This document shows positions 34,257 to 45,879 of a stretch of 64,000 bases of DNA, piece by piece. The position numbers and the translations under genes are program-made. How positions within the stretch are numbered: the first letter of the stretch is position 1; each line of letters begins with the position of its first letter. The notes under the pieces are model-generated. The model saw only the letters and a program-made list of their open reading frames with translations, made no database searches and had not been told where the DNA came from. The DNA comes from Isoetes taiwanensis (taxonomy: Eukaryota > Streptophyta > Lycopodiopsida > Isoetales > Isoetaceae). Where the stretch lies: positions 25,847,756-25,911,755 of the forward strand of contig JAJEKV010000006.1 of the NCBI GenBank assembly GCA_021234155.1, written 5' to 3'.

Positions 34257-37200
34257 ATGGTTGCCTTTGGTCTAGGTGTTCAAACCACCAAAGAATTCAA
34301 AACAACGAAAAGCTATCGTGGACAACTTGAAGGATTCATTTGCGACCCACAAATATGCAAAGGATCTGAGATGCATGGAGAGCAAGAAGTCTTGCCATGG
34401 CTTACTCATCAATCTTTGACACAAATAGAAGGGCCTTTGCAAAGCAACTAAACCTGAATAGAAGAATTGTCTCTGTTGCTGTTAAGAGAAGACTTGCTGC
34501 TGAACATGGGGAAGAACCACGGTCAATGTTCAAGAAAAGCACTCGAAGTGACAAACTTTCTTATGATCAGAGGAAACTTGTGGTTGACTTTTGGAGGAAT
34601 AACACCAGAGTATCACCTTGCAAAAAACATGTGGTGAAGATCAGACTAGGCAAAGGAGTGAACATAATGCATCCCTTGCATTTTCTAGAGGAAACTCAAG
34701 TAAGTGTTTCTATATATTGATTTCATGTTGCCCTTTTAAATTCTTTTTATAACTTGTGAACTTGCACTTGCAGGTTACTTTCTATAAACGTTTTACTGCT
34801 GAATATCCCAAGTTTGACTTGTCTTTTTCGATGTTTCATGCTCTGAAACCACCATATGTAAGGAAGGTTAGGGATAGAGAAACTTGCTGTTGTGTGTATC
34901 ATATGAAAACAGATTTCATTAGGCAAGCAATAAATAAGGTTAGGCATGATGAGAAATTACATGGAGCTAGGCTACCCAAGTGCACTTGTGTGGTTTGTGG
35001 CCCTACGTACCAACTTGCATGGCAAATAAATGTACATACTCTTCTACCGTTGAGCTTTGGAGATCCTTTGGTTTGTCCAAGGGATGATGAAACAGAGGAG
35101 TGGTATGCACATGACTGTTTGACTCTCAAGTGCAAGAATTGTGGACCTGCCAAGTTACCAACTTGTCCAAATGAATTGAAATACATTCCAGGACACAACA
35201 TTGAATGGAAGACCTATGACAAGGTTAGAATTCAGCTTTATTTTATCCCAAGTTATATCACATTGATCTGTCATTACCATTGCAGGTACTTGAACCCATA
35301 GGAGAACCTGAGCCTGATGGCAAGGGAGGGTACAAGATTTCTACTAAACCAGTTACCAAACTGGTTTACAAATGCACAACCTATTTGAGAGATTATCCAG
35401 GGAAGCCATGAGTATCTTAAAAGAATTTATACCACATAATTATGAAGGAAGATGGCAGGCCAAACAATTCAGGGAGTGTTTGGCAACATTTCCAAAGGAC
35501 ACCATAGTTTCTGTCATAGATTTTGCTGAGAATTATACTTTTAAGATTCAGCAAGAGATACAGAGTCTACATTGGAAGAATGGTCAATGCACAATTTTAG
35601 TGCATATTACATACAGACATGCAACATTGTTAGATGATCCAAGTTTGGATGAAAATGAGAGAAGAATTATAAAAGAGACTCATTTCTACATATCAGATGA
35701 CAGGGACCATGATACCTTGTTGTGCAGTATTGTTTGAACAAGCATCATGCATTTTTGACAAACAGGGCAGTAAAGTATAACAGATTAGGTTTATTGTTCC
35801 ATGCATTTAATTTGACTTCATAAAGACGCACATTGTTTTATATATCAAATTTAGCAAATTAAAATGATCAAACTCCATAACGTGGCATAACAAGGCATTT
35901 GTTGCACAATATAACTGGAAGAGTGATGACTATATTGCAACCAATGATAGCTGGTATCAGCCTCAAAAAGAATGGGAAAAAGATGGTTTGCCACGAGAAC
36001 CTCCCAAAATGCCTGAACATAGCATAAGTCGTAGTTTTAAAGAGCTTTTGTTGCGGTCATTTGAGGATCAAGAACAGGTTGAGGAGGAGCTGCAATTTGA
36101 AGCGAGGATTTTTGAATATGCATTCAGATCTATGGTAATCACATTAAGTTCAAAAGAAGTCATTAAGTTACAAACTTTTGATGCTGCAATTTAAAGCAGT
36201 GTAGTTTATATGTGCACATCTTTTTACGTTTTTCTTTTTTTGCTCATCTTTTTACGTTTTTCTTTTTTTGCTTATGATTCTTAACAGACAAGATTTTACT
36301 GTTTAGCAACTTGGTGCTGAGTTTAGAAGGCTTGCAGAAAGCCTGTCTTGGTAATTCTATGCCACGAGCTAGCAATTAAAATTTCACAACAAAACATGAT
36401 TGCTGGTAAACTTAAACTCTGCGGCCTTATGAACAATCTTTTGATTCCAGTATAACTTTTATTTCTCATTGTTGTTTGTTTGATCTATGAGATTGCATGA
36501 CTTCTGTTGTGGATAATAGAAATAGTTACTCACTTCAATTTGTTCCAGGGATAAGCTCATTGACAGGACACTTGCTTGTGCAATCAAGCCTTTTCTACCA
36601 TTATAAATGCTTGCGTAACGCAAAGCTATATGCATTTATGGATGTAGGCAACTTGGAGAAAAAACGACAGAGGATTTAACTCTTTGTTCCTTATTAATAA
36701 ATTCTATTATTACATGCTACCTCGTATATTCAAATTCGTATATTGGTATAATATTATATGTCTAATTCTATGCAATATTTGCGTTTTTATAATTTGAGCA
36801 CCTCTAATTTGTTAGATTTGTGAGGCTATGATACATCATCCATCATTAGAGTATTAGGTTGTCTGATGGTTGCTCATCTCAGTTCAAAGGAGCAAGGAAC
36901 TTTTATTTCCTTGGTAGGAACTACCATACCAATGGCATTCCAATAAATTGGAATTACTTTGCCTCCTATCATGGCAAAGGTAACTACATTCTTTGTCAAT
37001 GGATTTATAGTTTTAATTTGTTTTTTTTTTTGCTGACTGTTAATAGAACAGGTGAACATGATGGTGCTGGAGCTGTCATTAAACGAGCTCTTACACATGA
37101 GATGTTGAAAAGAGGATCGCTATTACCACTTTCAAATGCACATGATGCAAGGTTTTCCGGTCAAGCATTTCAGGGACAACTCCAATAATCGAGGGCAAAA

Positions 37201-37900
37201 GACAGGTTCGGTATGCCGAAATCACGCTTTTAACCGTTAGTGTGTCTTTGAAATACCGCTTTTGATTGTTAGTGTGTCTTTGAAATACTGGTTTCTTTCC
37301 TAAACAGGTTTTTCTGGGAAATTGGAGTAGACGAGATTGATAGGTCAGAAAGATATGATTGTGCTACACTTTCTGGTTCAAGCAAGTTCCATTCCATCAG
37401 GCCAATTCAAGCTACAAATCCTACACAAGTTGCTCATATGGATTACAGTTGTTTCTGTCATAATTGTTGGTTAGGCAAACATGCCAAGTGCCCTAACAAA
37501 GGTAGAATAGGCACATGGCAATACTCGAGCTAAGACCAGTCTTGATTATGTGGAAGATGTTGTGGATGGCCCTGTTTTTGAAGGTGATCCTCAATAGAAG
37601 TCTGATATTCTTGCAGTTGGAGATAATTTTTTTGTAGTTGCAGAGTCAGACAATAAGGAGAATGTGGACTTCTATGTGCTGAAGTGCACAAAGGTGAAAC
37701 ATGTGGTGGAGAAGGCATTCAAAGATCCATGGGGCCAAAAGTTTGCCAGAAATGAGGTAGTTGTCACTGGATTATTCTACAAGTTCTTAGGGGGCAGCAG
37801 ATATGCGTTACTGGTAAATGAACCAGAGTGTAATGTTTATAGTCATTTGGATACTTCTGTTTGTTTTGAGTTGAGCAAGATTAGTGGTAACCTGTTTTGA
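34257..37900 (+). pseudogene. Multi-exon transposase-like gene with SDG..QFK and SHGKG-type motifs
   Basis: Exons and motifs in order: 34397-34699 with KLSYDQRKLVVDFWRNNTRV and a Pro/Lys-rich block; donor GTAAGT at 34700; acceptor TTGCAG at 34773; 34774-35223 with FSMFHALKPPYVR, RETCCCVYH and Cys pairs CTCVVC and CKNC; exon from 35286 continuing after a frameshift through DFAENYT, QEIQSLHW and ISDDRDHD to 35737; 35870-36190 more coding; 36856-36979 with SDGCSSQFKGARNFYFLG and YHGK, spliced (GT 36980, AG 37051) in frame to GEHDGAGAVIKR; 37310-37900 with CFCHNCWLGKHAKC and VDFYVLKCTK. From memory, a protein family common in invertebrates shares DFAENYT, QxEIQ.HW, ISDD..HD and SDGxxxQFK...SHGKGxxDG. 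I infer an RNase H-like, transposase-derived protein. One stop (37597) and at least two frameshifts suggest decay. Confidence 0.6.
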
Positions 37901-37909
37901 TCCGCCGAA

Positions 37910-38440
37910 GATACACATAACCAAATATTGGACAACTTGCCACGTAACAATGCATTGATAGCTCAAAACTCGATGAACCCGCATCAAGTGAGTGAAGTTA
38001 ACAAAAGAACAAGAAACTTCGGGGAAAAAGAAGAGAACGGACTAATTCTTTTAAATTGTACATTGTATACCATTCTATGATTGTAACCATTGTTACAAAC
38101 CATTGTATTGAAATTTTAACCATTGTATTGTATGGTCATTGATTTGTAATGAAATTTTAACCATTGTTTTTATTGAGATTAAAATTGAATTGTGTGTCAA
38201 TTGAAATTGAATTGGAATTGTGTTTGAATTGAATTTGAATTGGAAGTGTGTTTGAATTGGTGTGTGAATTAAAATCGAATTGGAAATGTGTTTGAATTGT
38301 GTGTGAATTGAAAATGAATTAGAAGTGTGTTTGAATTGAAATTTGTATGAATTAGACTTCTAACATTCATACATAAGATATTCATAACAAAAGTGCAAAA
38401 TAGCAAGCAAACATGATGTTGAAATTCATATCATAAGAAA
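37910..38440. repeat. TTGAATTG-rich low-complexity stretch
   Basis: Between about 38165 and 38350 the sequence is a loose tandem array of TTGAATTGTGTGTNAATTGAAATTG-like units (quoted motifs: GTGTTTGAATTG five times, GTGTGTGAATT twice). ACCATTGTATTG is repeated just upstream (38060-38130). No coding region. Confidence 0.65.
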
Positions 38441-39383
38441 TATCATCGATTCGCGTAGCAAATGCAGATCGATCCGACGGATCGCGATTCTCGAGCCAGA
38501 CGAGCATGCAAGAGTTGCATGCGTTGCCTGCATGCATTGCATGCATTTCGGGCCTCTCATCCGGTTAGGGGATCGCTATTTCTTCCTGCATTCGCCTTCA
38601 GCTTCTCATCGGCGCTTTCTCTTCGCCCAGCAGTGTTTCAGGTTATGTTCTATGCTCTCATGCAGAGGAGGGGCTTCCTCTTGCATGGGTTGACCTTTCG
38701 TGGCATTTCCTATCATTCTTGTTTCTCTTCGACCTGACCTTTCTGGCGATCCCTTCCCGGCGTTTCTTATCGTTCTCGGTTCTCTTCTACCTTGGCTGCG
38801 TTGACCTTTCTGGGGCGATCCCTTCTGGCGTTTCCTATCTTTCGTATCTCTTCCTATCCTTCTGCCGTCGCCTTCTACCTCGGCATTCCTCCACTATGGG
38901 GCAATTCTTGAGCCTTCATCTCGGATCGTGGAAGTTCTCTTCTTCGGGCGTTGTTGTGTCATGCGGTCGCAGCTCGAGAATGCGAGTCGATCCGACGGAT
39001 CGCGATTCTCGAGCAGACGAGCATGCAAGAGTTACATCGTTGCTGCATGCATTGCATGCATTTCGGGCCTCTCATCCGTTAGGGGATCGCTATTTCTTCC
39101 CGCATTCGCCTTGACTTCTCATCGGCTTTCTCTTAGCCAGCAGGTGTTTCGGTTATGTTCTATGCTCTCCCTCCCTCCCTCCCTTAAGTATTTTGTTTAT
39201 ATATGTTGTTCGTGTACGGCCAATCAGCCCCTCGCTTTTTTTCGAGGTTTTTGTTCTTCTCTATTGTGTTTTGTGGTCTTATCGCAGTACCCGAGGCGTT
39301 GCGGCGTTGGTTTCTTTTGGGCGTGGGTTTTTTGGGAAGTTTAGCGTGGCGTTGTCTAAGCCTTTGCCTAGGGCTTATCGCTA

Positions 39384-39420
39384 GGGTTTTCCTCGAAACC
39401 CGAAGGGCTGGTTTTTAATC
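39384..39420 (+). other. Conserved retroelement 3' hairpin
   Basis: GGGTTTTCCTCGAAACCC, then GAAGGGCTGGTTTTTAATC. The inverted arms GGGTTT(TC) and (GA)AACCC flank CCTC. The same motif is found at 27537, 40477 and 57352. Confidence 0.7.
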
Positions 39421-40476
39421 CCGGCGATAAGCCCCCAGGCAGGCATACACTAGCCAAACATCTATGATATATTTTTTGTATTTTGGGGTCCGTGTTTATG
39501 GACCGGATATTCCACAGTATTTTTGTTTTTGGGTAGCTTGCGATATGCACGCTACCCACTCTCTACCATTGTAATTACACCGCTGGATGAATAGAAAGCC
39601 CCATCCATCGTTGTTGTGTGCGCGAAGTCGCGGCTTCGAGAATCGACATTCTTGCACCGGGACGAGCATGCATGCATTGCATGTGCCGCATGTATGCATG
39701 GCATGCATTTTAGGCCGCTCATCGGGTTGGGGATCGCTACTTATTGCGAGTTCTTCATCGATGTTTCATCGGGCGTTTTCTCATCTCTCAGCCATATCCA
39801 TGGCTTCTATTCTTTGATCTCATGCGGAGGAGGGGCTTCTTCTTGCATGAGCTACTCTTTCTTTGGCCATTCATATCCTTTCTAACCTCTTCTATCTTTT
39901 GCCCTTTTGTCCCAAGATAGGACAATCTTCAACCTTTCTTCTCGGATCTAGTATTTGAAGTTCTCTCGTATCTGGATGTTGTTGGTTTCGGCGAATCGCA
40001 AGCAGTAAGAATATCATCGATTCGCGCGAGCTTAATCGACATTCTTGCACCGGGACGAGCATGCATGCATTGCATGTGTCGCATGTATGCATGGCTTGCA
40101 TTTTAGGCCGCTCATCGGGTTGGGGATCGCTACTTATTGCAGAGTTCTTCATCGATGTTTCATCGGCGTTTTCTCATCTCGCCAGATCCATGGCTCCCAC
40201 CCTTCCCTCCCTTAAAATTGTTATTTATATGTTTATATTTGTTATAATTGTCGCGGGCACGGACTAGCCCCCTCGCTTTTTGAGGTGTAAATGTTGTTTT
40301 TGTCGCGGCACGCTGGACCAACCCCTCGCTGGGTTTTTTCTCTATTGGTTTTTCTCATTGGTGATGTGCATGTCCAAGGGTGATGCGCCGACTTCGGTAT
40401 TCTTCTCGTGAGCGTGGGTTTTTTGGGAACGCGAGCAGCCTGCGTTGTCCAAGCCCCCGCCGAGATTTTATCGCTA

Positions 40477-40519
40477 GGGTTTTTCCTCGAAAACCCAAAA
40501 GGGCGGGGTTTTTAATCCC
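40477..40519 (+). other. Conserved retroelement 3' hairpin
   Basis: GGGTTTTTCCTCGAAAACCC followed by AAAAGGGCGGGGTTTTTAAT. It is the second tailed module copy. It is closest in sequence to the motif at 57352 within the LINE 3' region. Confidence 0.7.
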
Positions 40520-40955
40520 GCGATAAGCTCTGCGGCAGTACACTAGCCAACATCCGTCAGTAGCACACAATTTTATTTGGGGTCCGGTGTTATAACCGAT
40601 ATTCCCTATGTTTTTCATTTTTGGGTAGCCCCACGATGTGCGCCTACCCACCCTATACCATTGTAGAAAAAACTGCTGAGATGAATGAAAAGCCTATCTA
40701 TGGGATGTTGTTGGTTTCAGGCGAGTCGCAGTGCAAGAATTCATATCAAGATTCATAAGAAATTGAAATTCATATTCATAAGAAATTCATATCAAGATTC
40801 AGAAGAAATTGTGTCATTTCATATAAGTGTTACACAAAATATTTCAAAAAATTACTGCACCTAAGGGGAAAATTGGTGCAAGAAAAGCAAAGATTGTCAA
40901 CATGAAAAGCAAGATTCTCAACATGAAGATTAAAGTAGTATTGTCAACATGAAGA

Positions 40956-43178
40956 TTACAGCTGCAACTTCTTATGCAGCTTCTTCTCCAACCACTTCTC
41001 CATGGTAACATCTTCCTCCATGGGGCTGTTTGGGCTTTGTGGAGACAACAACACTTTCCTTTGTGCTGGAGACAATATCTCACATGCTGGTGAGATCACC
41101 ACTGTGCTCAACTCTCGACCTGCAAACAAAACAAGTCAACGTTAAAAATTTATTTGTGCAAACAAAATGTGCAAGATAACACTTACAAGTGCTCAAGGTA
41201 TTGACATTTGCTCAACAACTGCAACTGGAACTGGAGGATCTGCATAATACAAGTTAGGTCAGTCTAAAATAAAACTATTGAACACATGTGCTGAAAAAGT
41301 GCTTACCTTTTTTAACTGGAGTGTTCATTGCAGATAAGCCCTCCTCTGAAACCTCAGTTTCCACAAAGACCTTCCCGTCCAACCACTTTTGAAATTTTTT
41401 TTCGCATTTAAAAAAGTCTTTGTAAGTCAAATGCACATGAGTAAATGATACATATGTTGAAATGTTGCTTACCTTTCATTTTTGGAGACAAATCATGCAC
41501 TGCAAAATAGTGCTGGACAAGGTTATCTACAACATCATCACTAGTAATGTCTGCAGCAAAAAAAATCTTAAGTAATTGTACTCAACTCTCAATGTTAATT
41601 TTTTTACCTGCAGCTTTACTGCCTATCTGAGGACTATCTTCACGAGCTAAGTGAGAAAACTTCATTGGACTAACCTTGTCCACATCAATTGGATCTGCAA
41701 GGAATAAACAAACTTCAAGCAAGCTTTAACTAACTTGAGAAAATACTGAATAAGTACCTAGATCTATGGGTTTTTGACCACATGACTTAGTGGATTCTTT
41801 TCTTTGCCACTCTGACAGGCTGAAAATCTGAACTTGGTGGATCATTAAACATAGAGGTGCTCGAGCTAGTTTCTTCTTTGAATCTCTTCTTGGGTGTCAC
41901 CTCCTTCGCTTTTTCCAGCTTTGCTTTTTTTTCTACTTCTTCTGCTGGTTTTTTCTACTTCTTCTGTTTCTGTTTCTTCACTTGATTCTTCTTCATCTGA
42001 ACCTGGTGGCTTGAGTTCCTTGAAACCAAGTTCATCAAGAATACTTGGAGGAACCTCAACATCACAGCCAGATGCAATGCAATGCATGCCTTCCAGCACA
42101 ACACTGAAACATATGACATGGTAAATATGACCACATGAATTAATCTTAACATGCAATTCATATTCTTGTAAAAACAGAAGGCCACAGCCCTCACATGTGG
42201 TTGCCCTTTGGACATTGGGAAATTATAAGTTCCCATTCTTAGTTTTGGGAGACTCTTCTTGGATTTCTCATTTTGATGCAAATGAGCCACATGCTTGCAC
42301 TTGGCATGCCAATACTTCATGTTAGTTTCATAATTATCAATATCAGAATTGAGAATAGAAATTTCTTTCTTTAGTTCCTGCAAACCTGAAGTGTTCACCT
42401 TCGACATCTGCTTGTCTAGAAAAGCTTGGAGAGCTTGCTCATCCCTTTACAACACTTATATTGCATCTTCTTCATCAGGACTGAACAGCTGTAAATCCAT
42501 CCACATCTGCCTCTTCTCCTTTATCTCGTCTTCTAGATCCTTGAAGTTTGCATTGGAGTTGCTGATGGAACCTTCCATTCTCAACAGGTCGGCCTGTTTC
42601 TGCACCAATTCCTTCTTGCTGTCCTCATACATATGGGAAAGTGACCTAATGTGATTCAGCAGTGCAGTGGTTTTCTTCTCGAAAGCATTCCCATGTTCTT
42701 TGTTCAGGCCCTTTCTGCACATGCTGAATCCAACAAGTATATCTCTGTTGCACTTTATCCTAGACAAGCTCAACGAATCATAAGATGGCAGGTTCTAACC
42801 ATATCCATTTGCACTGGTAGGTACCCCCTTGCCACTTGCCAGTTTGTTCAACTTGCTTGCGGTCATGATGGAAGGATCATAGTTTTGCCACCGCAACACA
42901 TACTCGACAAATTGAAGTTGCTGCGTATTCTCCATGCTGCATATGATTGCATCTTGGACATTATTCTTTGGCCCTTCCTATATAGTGACTATTATGCCCA
43001 GCTGTTCGAAATCTTCTTGCCCCTTTCCGTTCCTCAAAAAGAGACACAATTCTTTGCGGCAGTCTCCTGCCGCATGAGGTTTGGCTTGGGCTATTTCCAT
43101 GCACCACTTCTGACTTCTATCAGGAGTTATGATCCGCATGGGTTCCACATTGGGGCCGTGAAAAAGATCCAGTGCTGC
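40956..43178 (-). pseudogene. Multi-exon coiled-coil and RING-like zinc-finger gene, probably decayed
   Basis: Transcribed leftwards from a TTGCAG acceptor at about 43179. The first exon region reads LDLFHGPNVEPMRIITPDRS and later FVEYVLRWQNYDPSIMTASK. 42770-42460 is a coiled coil (KKELVQKQADLLRMEGSI), continued by LQELKKEISILNSDIDNYE. Then comes TTCEGCGLLF with C-x2-C, NSCGHIYHVIC and HCIASGC, together a C3H2C3 RING-H2-like pattern with an unusual last C-x4-C. An acidic Glu/Ser/Thr tail and a basic KKSKAGKSEG follow. Further exons with sharp borders read DPIDVDKVSPMKF, DITSDDVVDNLVQHYFAVHD, VETEVSEEGLSAMNTPVKK and a last exon (41120-40956) ending EKWLEKKLHKKLQL. Stops occur near 42995, 42455 and 41205. 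A role in protein-protein or ubiquitin-type interactions is inference. Upstream exons are missing. Confidence 0.55.
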
Positions 43179-43189
43179 AAGTAGAATAT

Positions 43190-43366
43190 GAAACAGGTAA
43201 GTAAAACAGTATAAGATCCAATCTGTAGCCGCGATCCTTGAAACAAGTATATAGATTATTCACGGTTTAGGAGAATGTTCTCGCCAGGATCGCGCCCACG
43301 ATCCTTGTGAGTAGTACATTAAAAATATTTTGTATGTAGTAGTCACAAGAATCGCGACCGTGATTT
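43190..43366. other. Short stretch with repeated ATCGCG palindromes
   Basis: GCCGCGATCCTTG, GGATCGCGCCCACGATCC and AATCGCGACCGTGATT occur within 150 bp. It separates the coiled-coil gene from module M4. No gene. Confidence 0.45.
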
Positions 43367-44620
43367 CTAACGACTTTAAGCACTAAAAACAATGTTCCCA
43401 ACAACTAAAACTACATATTATATCTTTACTAAGCCATGCAATATATAGGTCTTGTGTTTGAGTTCTATGAGGGCATGCAATGTAAAGTTAATATAGATCC
43501 ATTAAGCAACATTAATGTGTATGTAAATTTAGACCAGTTGGTCCAATGGATATCAAAAGAACTATTCTATTCTACAGTGTAATTGTTGGCATAGTAAAGA
43601 AGCAAGGTAATCAATGATACTATAATGTAACTAGTAATTGATTGCCCAACATTCTTTGGGTTTAAGTTGGGAACACAGAAATGATAGGCCAAACAATGCT
43701 CCCAACTTTAAAGGTATCCCTACTTAACTTCTAAGAATTTTACTTGAACTGCCCTTTTAAGAATTGAATTGAATTTAATGGATTTTTATTGTTCGCGGAT
43801 ACTGATAAGCCCATGGGACATAATCAAAGAGAACCGCAAACATATTATCGTTAGAACTCAAAAAGGCTAGATGCTTTTCATTTTACAAAGCTTTGCAAAA
43901 TCATTTGTAAAATGCAAAGTAGGGTGTGCGTTGACCAAGATGCAAAAGTTGTGTTCTCTCTTATATAGATGTGTGAGACATCCCATAATTGTTTATGTAA
44001 AGGGTCATTTATAGTGGCATCAATCAAGGTTTAGATTTCATTAAATCATTCATAAAGCTTATCATTTCTCAAAGGGAAGGAACTAATAGTCTTCATTTGG
44101 CATGGCCTATATAGAAAGGTTGGTTTCTTTTTGTTTGGTAATTTAGTACCCCAAGTGAGCAGAGTTTGCTACCCCTTAGTTAGTTATTCTGAAAGTTGCC
44201 TTCTATTCTATTCTTCACATGTAAATTTATTTCTTATGCCATTACATAATCACTTTATGGCCGCTTTGTTTGATCCTTTTATTGATGTGCAATAAATACT
44301 CAACGGGCATTTTCCCCTAAGAAGCACCCAAGAGTGTGCAACTAAAAGAGATAGAAATGACAATAGCGTAGAAGAAAAGGAGACGAGATCATTCCCTTAA
44401 GGGGGACCAATATTTATCTAAATCGATGATTTGGTGCAGGCGAGGGGGCCAATATTTAATGACATGTATGGTTTTAATTTGGTGAACTTTGCAGAAGTAA
44501 TCTAGTAAATTGAAATTGAAAATCTAGTCAGTTAATGCATGATAGTAAAATTTTTAACCCTTTTTTTTTTTTTTGAATTTTCTACCGACACAATGCAACT
44601 TTTAGGTACCGACACAATGC
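43367..44620. repeat. Repeat module copy M4, 5' of the MYB gene
   Basis: It starts CGACTTTAAGCACTAAAAAC, matching M2 at about 29777, and continues through all module landmarks to GCAACTTTTAGG. The last 20 bp (ACCGACACAATGCAAC) are doubled at 44584-44630. It contains no GATA array. It is the likely upstream region of the MYB gene at 45001. Confidence 0.8.
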
Positions 44621-45000
44621 AACCTTTAGGTTCAAAACTTAAGATATTGAGCTACCTCGAAAATTCTAGAGCCAGAAAGGTTTGCCTCACAGTGACAACA
44701 AATGTCTTTTTAGCAACTTGGCCTGCGAGAAACTCGTATTTTCCACGTTCGATATGCTACCACGATTTTGATTTGTCGGTTGGATACATGTGGGAGACAT
44801 CAATCAAGCTCTTATTGAATTTAGATGCAAGATAGTTTGGCTTTACATACCTACCTGGAAAAATTATGTGGTTCGCCTGAATGTACCTTGTAGGCAACAT
44901 GGCTCATGGGGGCCTGCCATAACCTAATGTTTCAAATGCTGGAATTATTTATTTGTGGAACCAAGCTTTTTAATTTATAGGTCTATAGTTTGGCTGCACA

Positions 45001-45869
45001 ATGAAGACCTGCTCTTGCTGCAGGGCCGCTACCTCTAGAAATATGAAGAAGGGCCTCTGGTCTCCTGATGAGGACGATAAACTAAAAAAATTTGTGAGCA
45101 AGCATGGAATCATGAAATGGAGCCAGGTGCCCCTTTTGGCAGGTAATATATTAAACCAGTTACACTCTAACAAAAAATCTGATCTTTAAACTTACATTGG
45201 TTTTTCGTTCAGGATTAGAGCATTGTGGAAAGAGCTGTAGACTCAGATGGCTCAATTACTTAAGGCCTGGCATCAAACGAGGAGAATTCACACCTTTGGA
45301 GCAGAAGCTTGTCTTTCAGCTCCAATCTCTTCATGGTAACAGGTATAATAACAGATTGAAAAATTACATTTCACTTGGAGGTTAAATCATATTATGTAGG
45401 ATGGATTTATGAAGTTGACACATGCATATATTTCTTGCAGATGGTCCTGGATTGCTCAGTGGATTCCAGGCCGCACGGACAATGAAATCAAGAATTTCTG
45501 GAATGTGGTACATAAATCTAGAAATTCCAAAGTAAATCTACTGAATATGGGTTATGTTTCCGGCTATAAATCTAGAAAGGCGACGGATGCGGGTCATGTT
45601 TCCATTTCTGATTCAGCGCTTCCTATAGAATTGGAACTTGTGACTCGAACTTGGAAGTTGAAGCTAAATCTGAGGAGCCCCTTCATATGGACAGTGAAAT
45701 GTCAGCAATTTTCAAATCTAGTTTTAGCCCTTCCATTGACTCAGACATGAACAACACTTGTGGCCTTATTTCTGAATCTTTTTATGGTGCCATGGATCAG
45801 GAATTCATGGACTGGAACCATCTTCTGGAACCAGATTCCAATTCCTTACCTTGGAATGCCTTAGACTAG
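45001..45869 (+). CDS. R2R3-MYB transcription factor with a frameshifted C-terminus
   Basis: Three exons: 45001-45142, 45213-45342 and 45441-45869, with GT/AG introns at the two standard R2R3-MYB positions (within [11 protein letters not shown] and after GNR/W). R2 has W residues in [18 protein letters not shown] and RLRWLNYL; R3 has F in place of the first W (EFTPLEQ), then NRWSWIAQW and [19 protein letters not shown] is diagnostic. R2R3-MYBs bind DNA in the nucleus and regulate development or secondary metabolism; the closest group is not clear. In exon 3 the frame used by the MYB domain ends at 45750. A second frame gives a more MYB-like acidic tail ([20 protein letters not shown] to LPWNALD, stop at 45867). 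A one-base shift between about 45620 and 45655 therefore splits the C-terminus. It may be a real mutation or a sequence error. Confidence 0.8.
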
Positions 45870-45879
45870 ATTTTGACCC

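Larger units (their letters stand above)
38440..40730 (+). repeat. GC-rich tandem module array with LINE-type 3' ends
   Basis: Four copies of one module start near 38460, 38985, 39620 and 40015. Landmarks are GACGAGCATGCA, CATGCATTGCATG, GCATTT(C/T)(G/A)GGCC, CTCATC(C/G)G(G)TT, GGGATCGCTA and CATCGGCG. Copies 2 and 4 are followed by a common tail (39190-39610 and 40240-40700) with CCTCGCTTTTT, a GGGTTTTCCTCGAAA(A)CCC hairpin, TTTTTAATCCCGCGATAAGC, TTGGGGTCCG, GGGTAGC and GATGAATAGAAAG or GATGAATGAAAAG. The arrangement is therefore (plain copy, tailed copy) twice, a duplication of about 1.1 kb. Similar direct and palindromic GCATGC sequences abound. Open frames in it are short and repetitive. 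It may be a family of SINE-like or truncated LINE inserts. Confidence 0.7.

Noticed and set aside
42651-43184. 177-codon plus-strand open frame
   Set aside because: It is antisense to the coiled-coil/RING-like gene, whose minus-strand reading has better motifs and splice borders.
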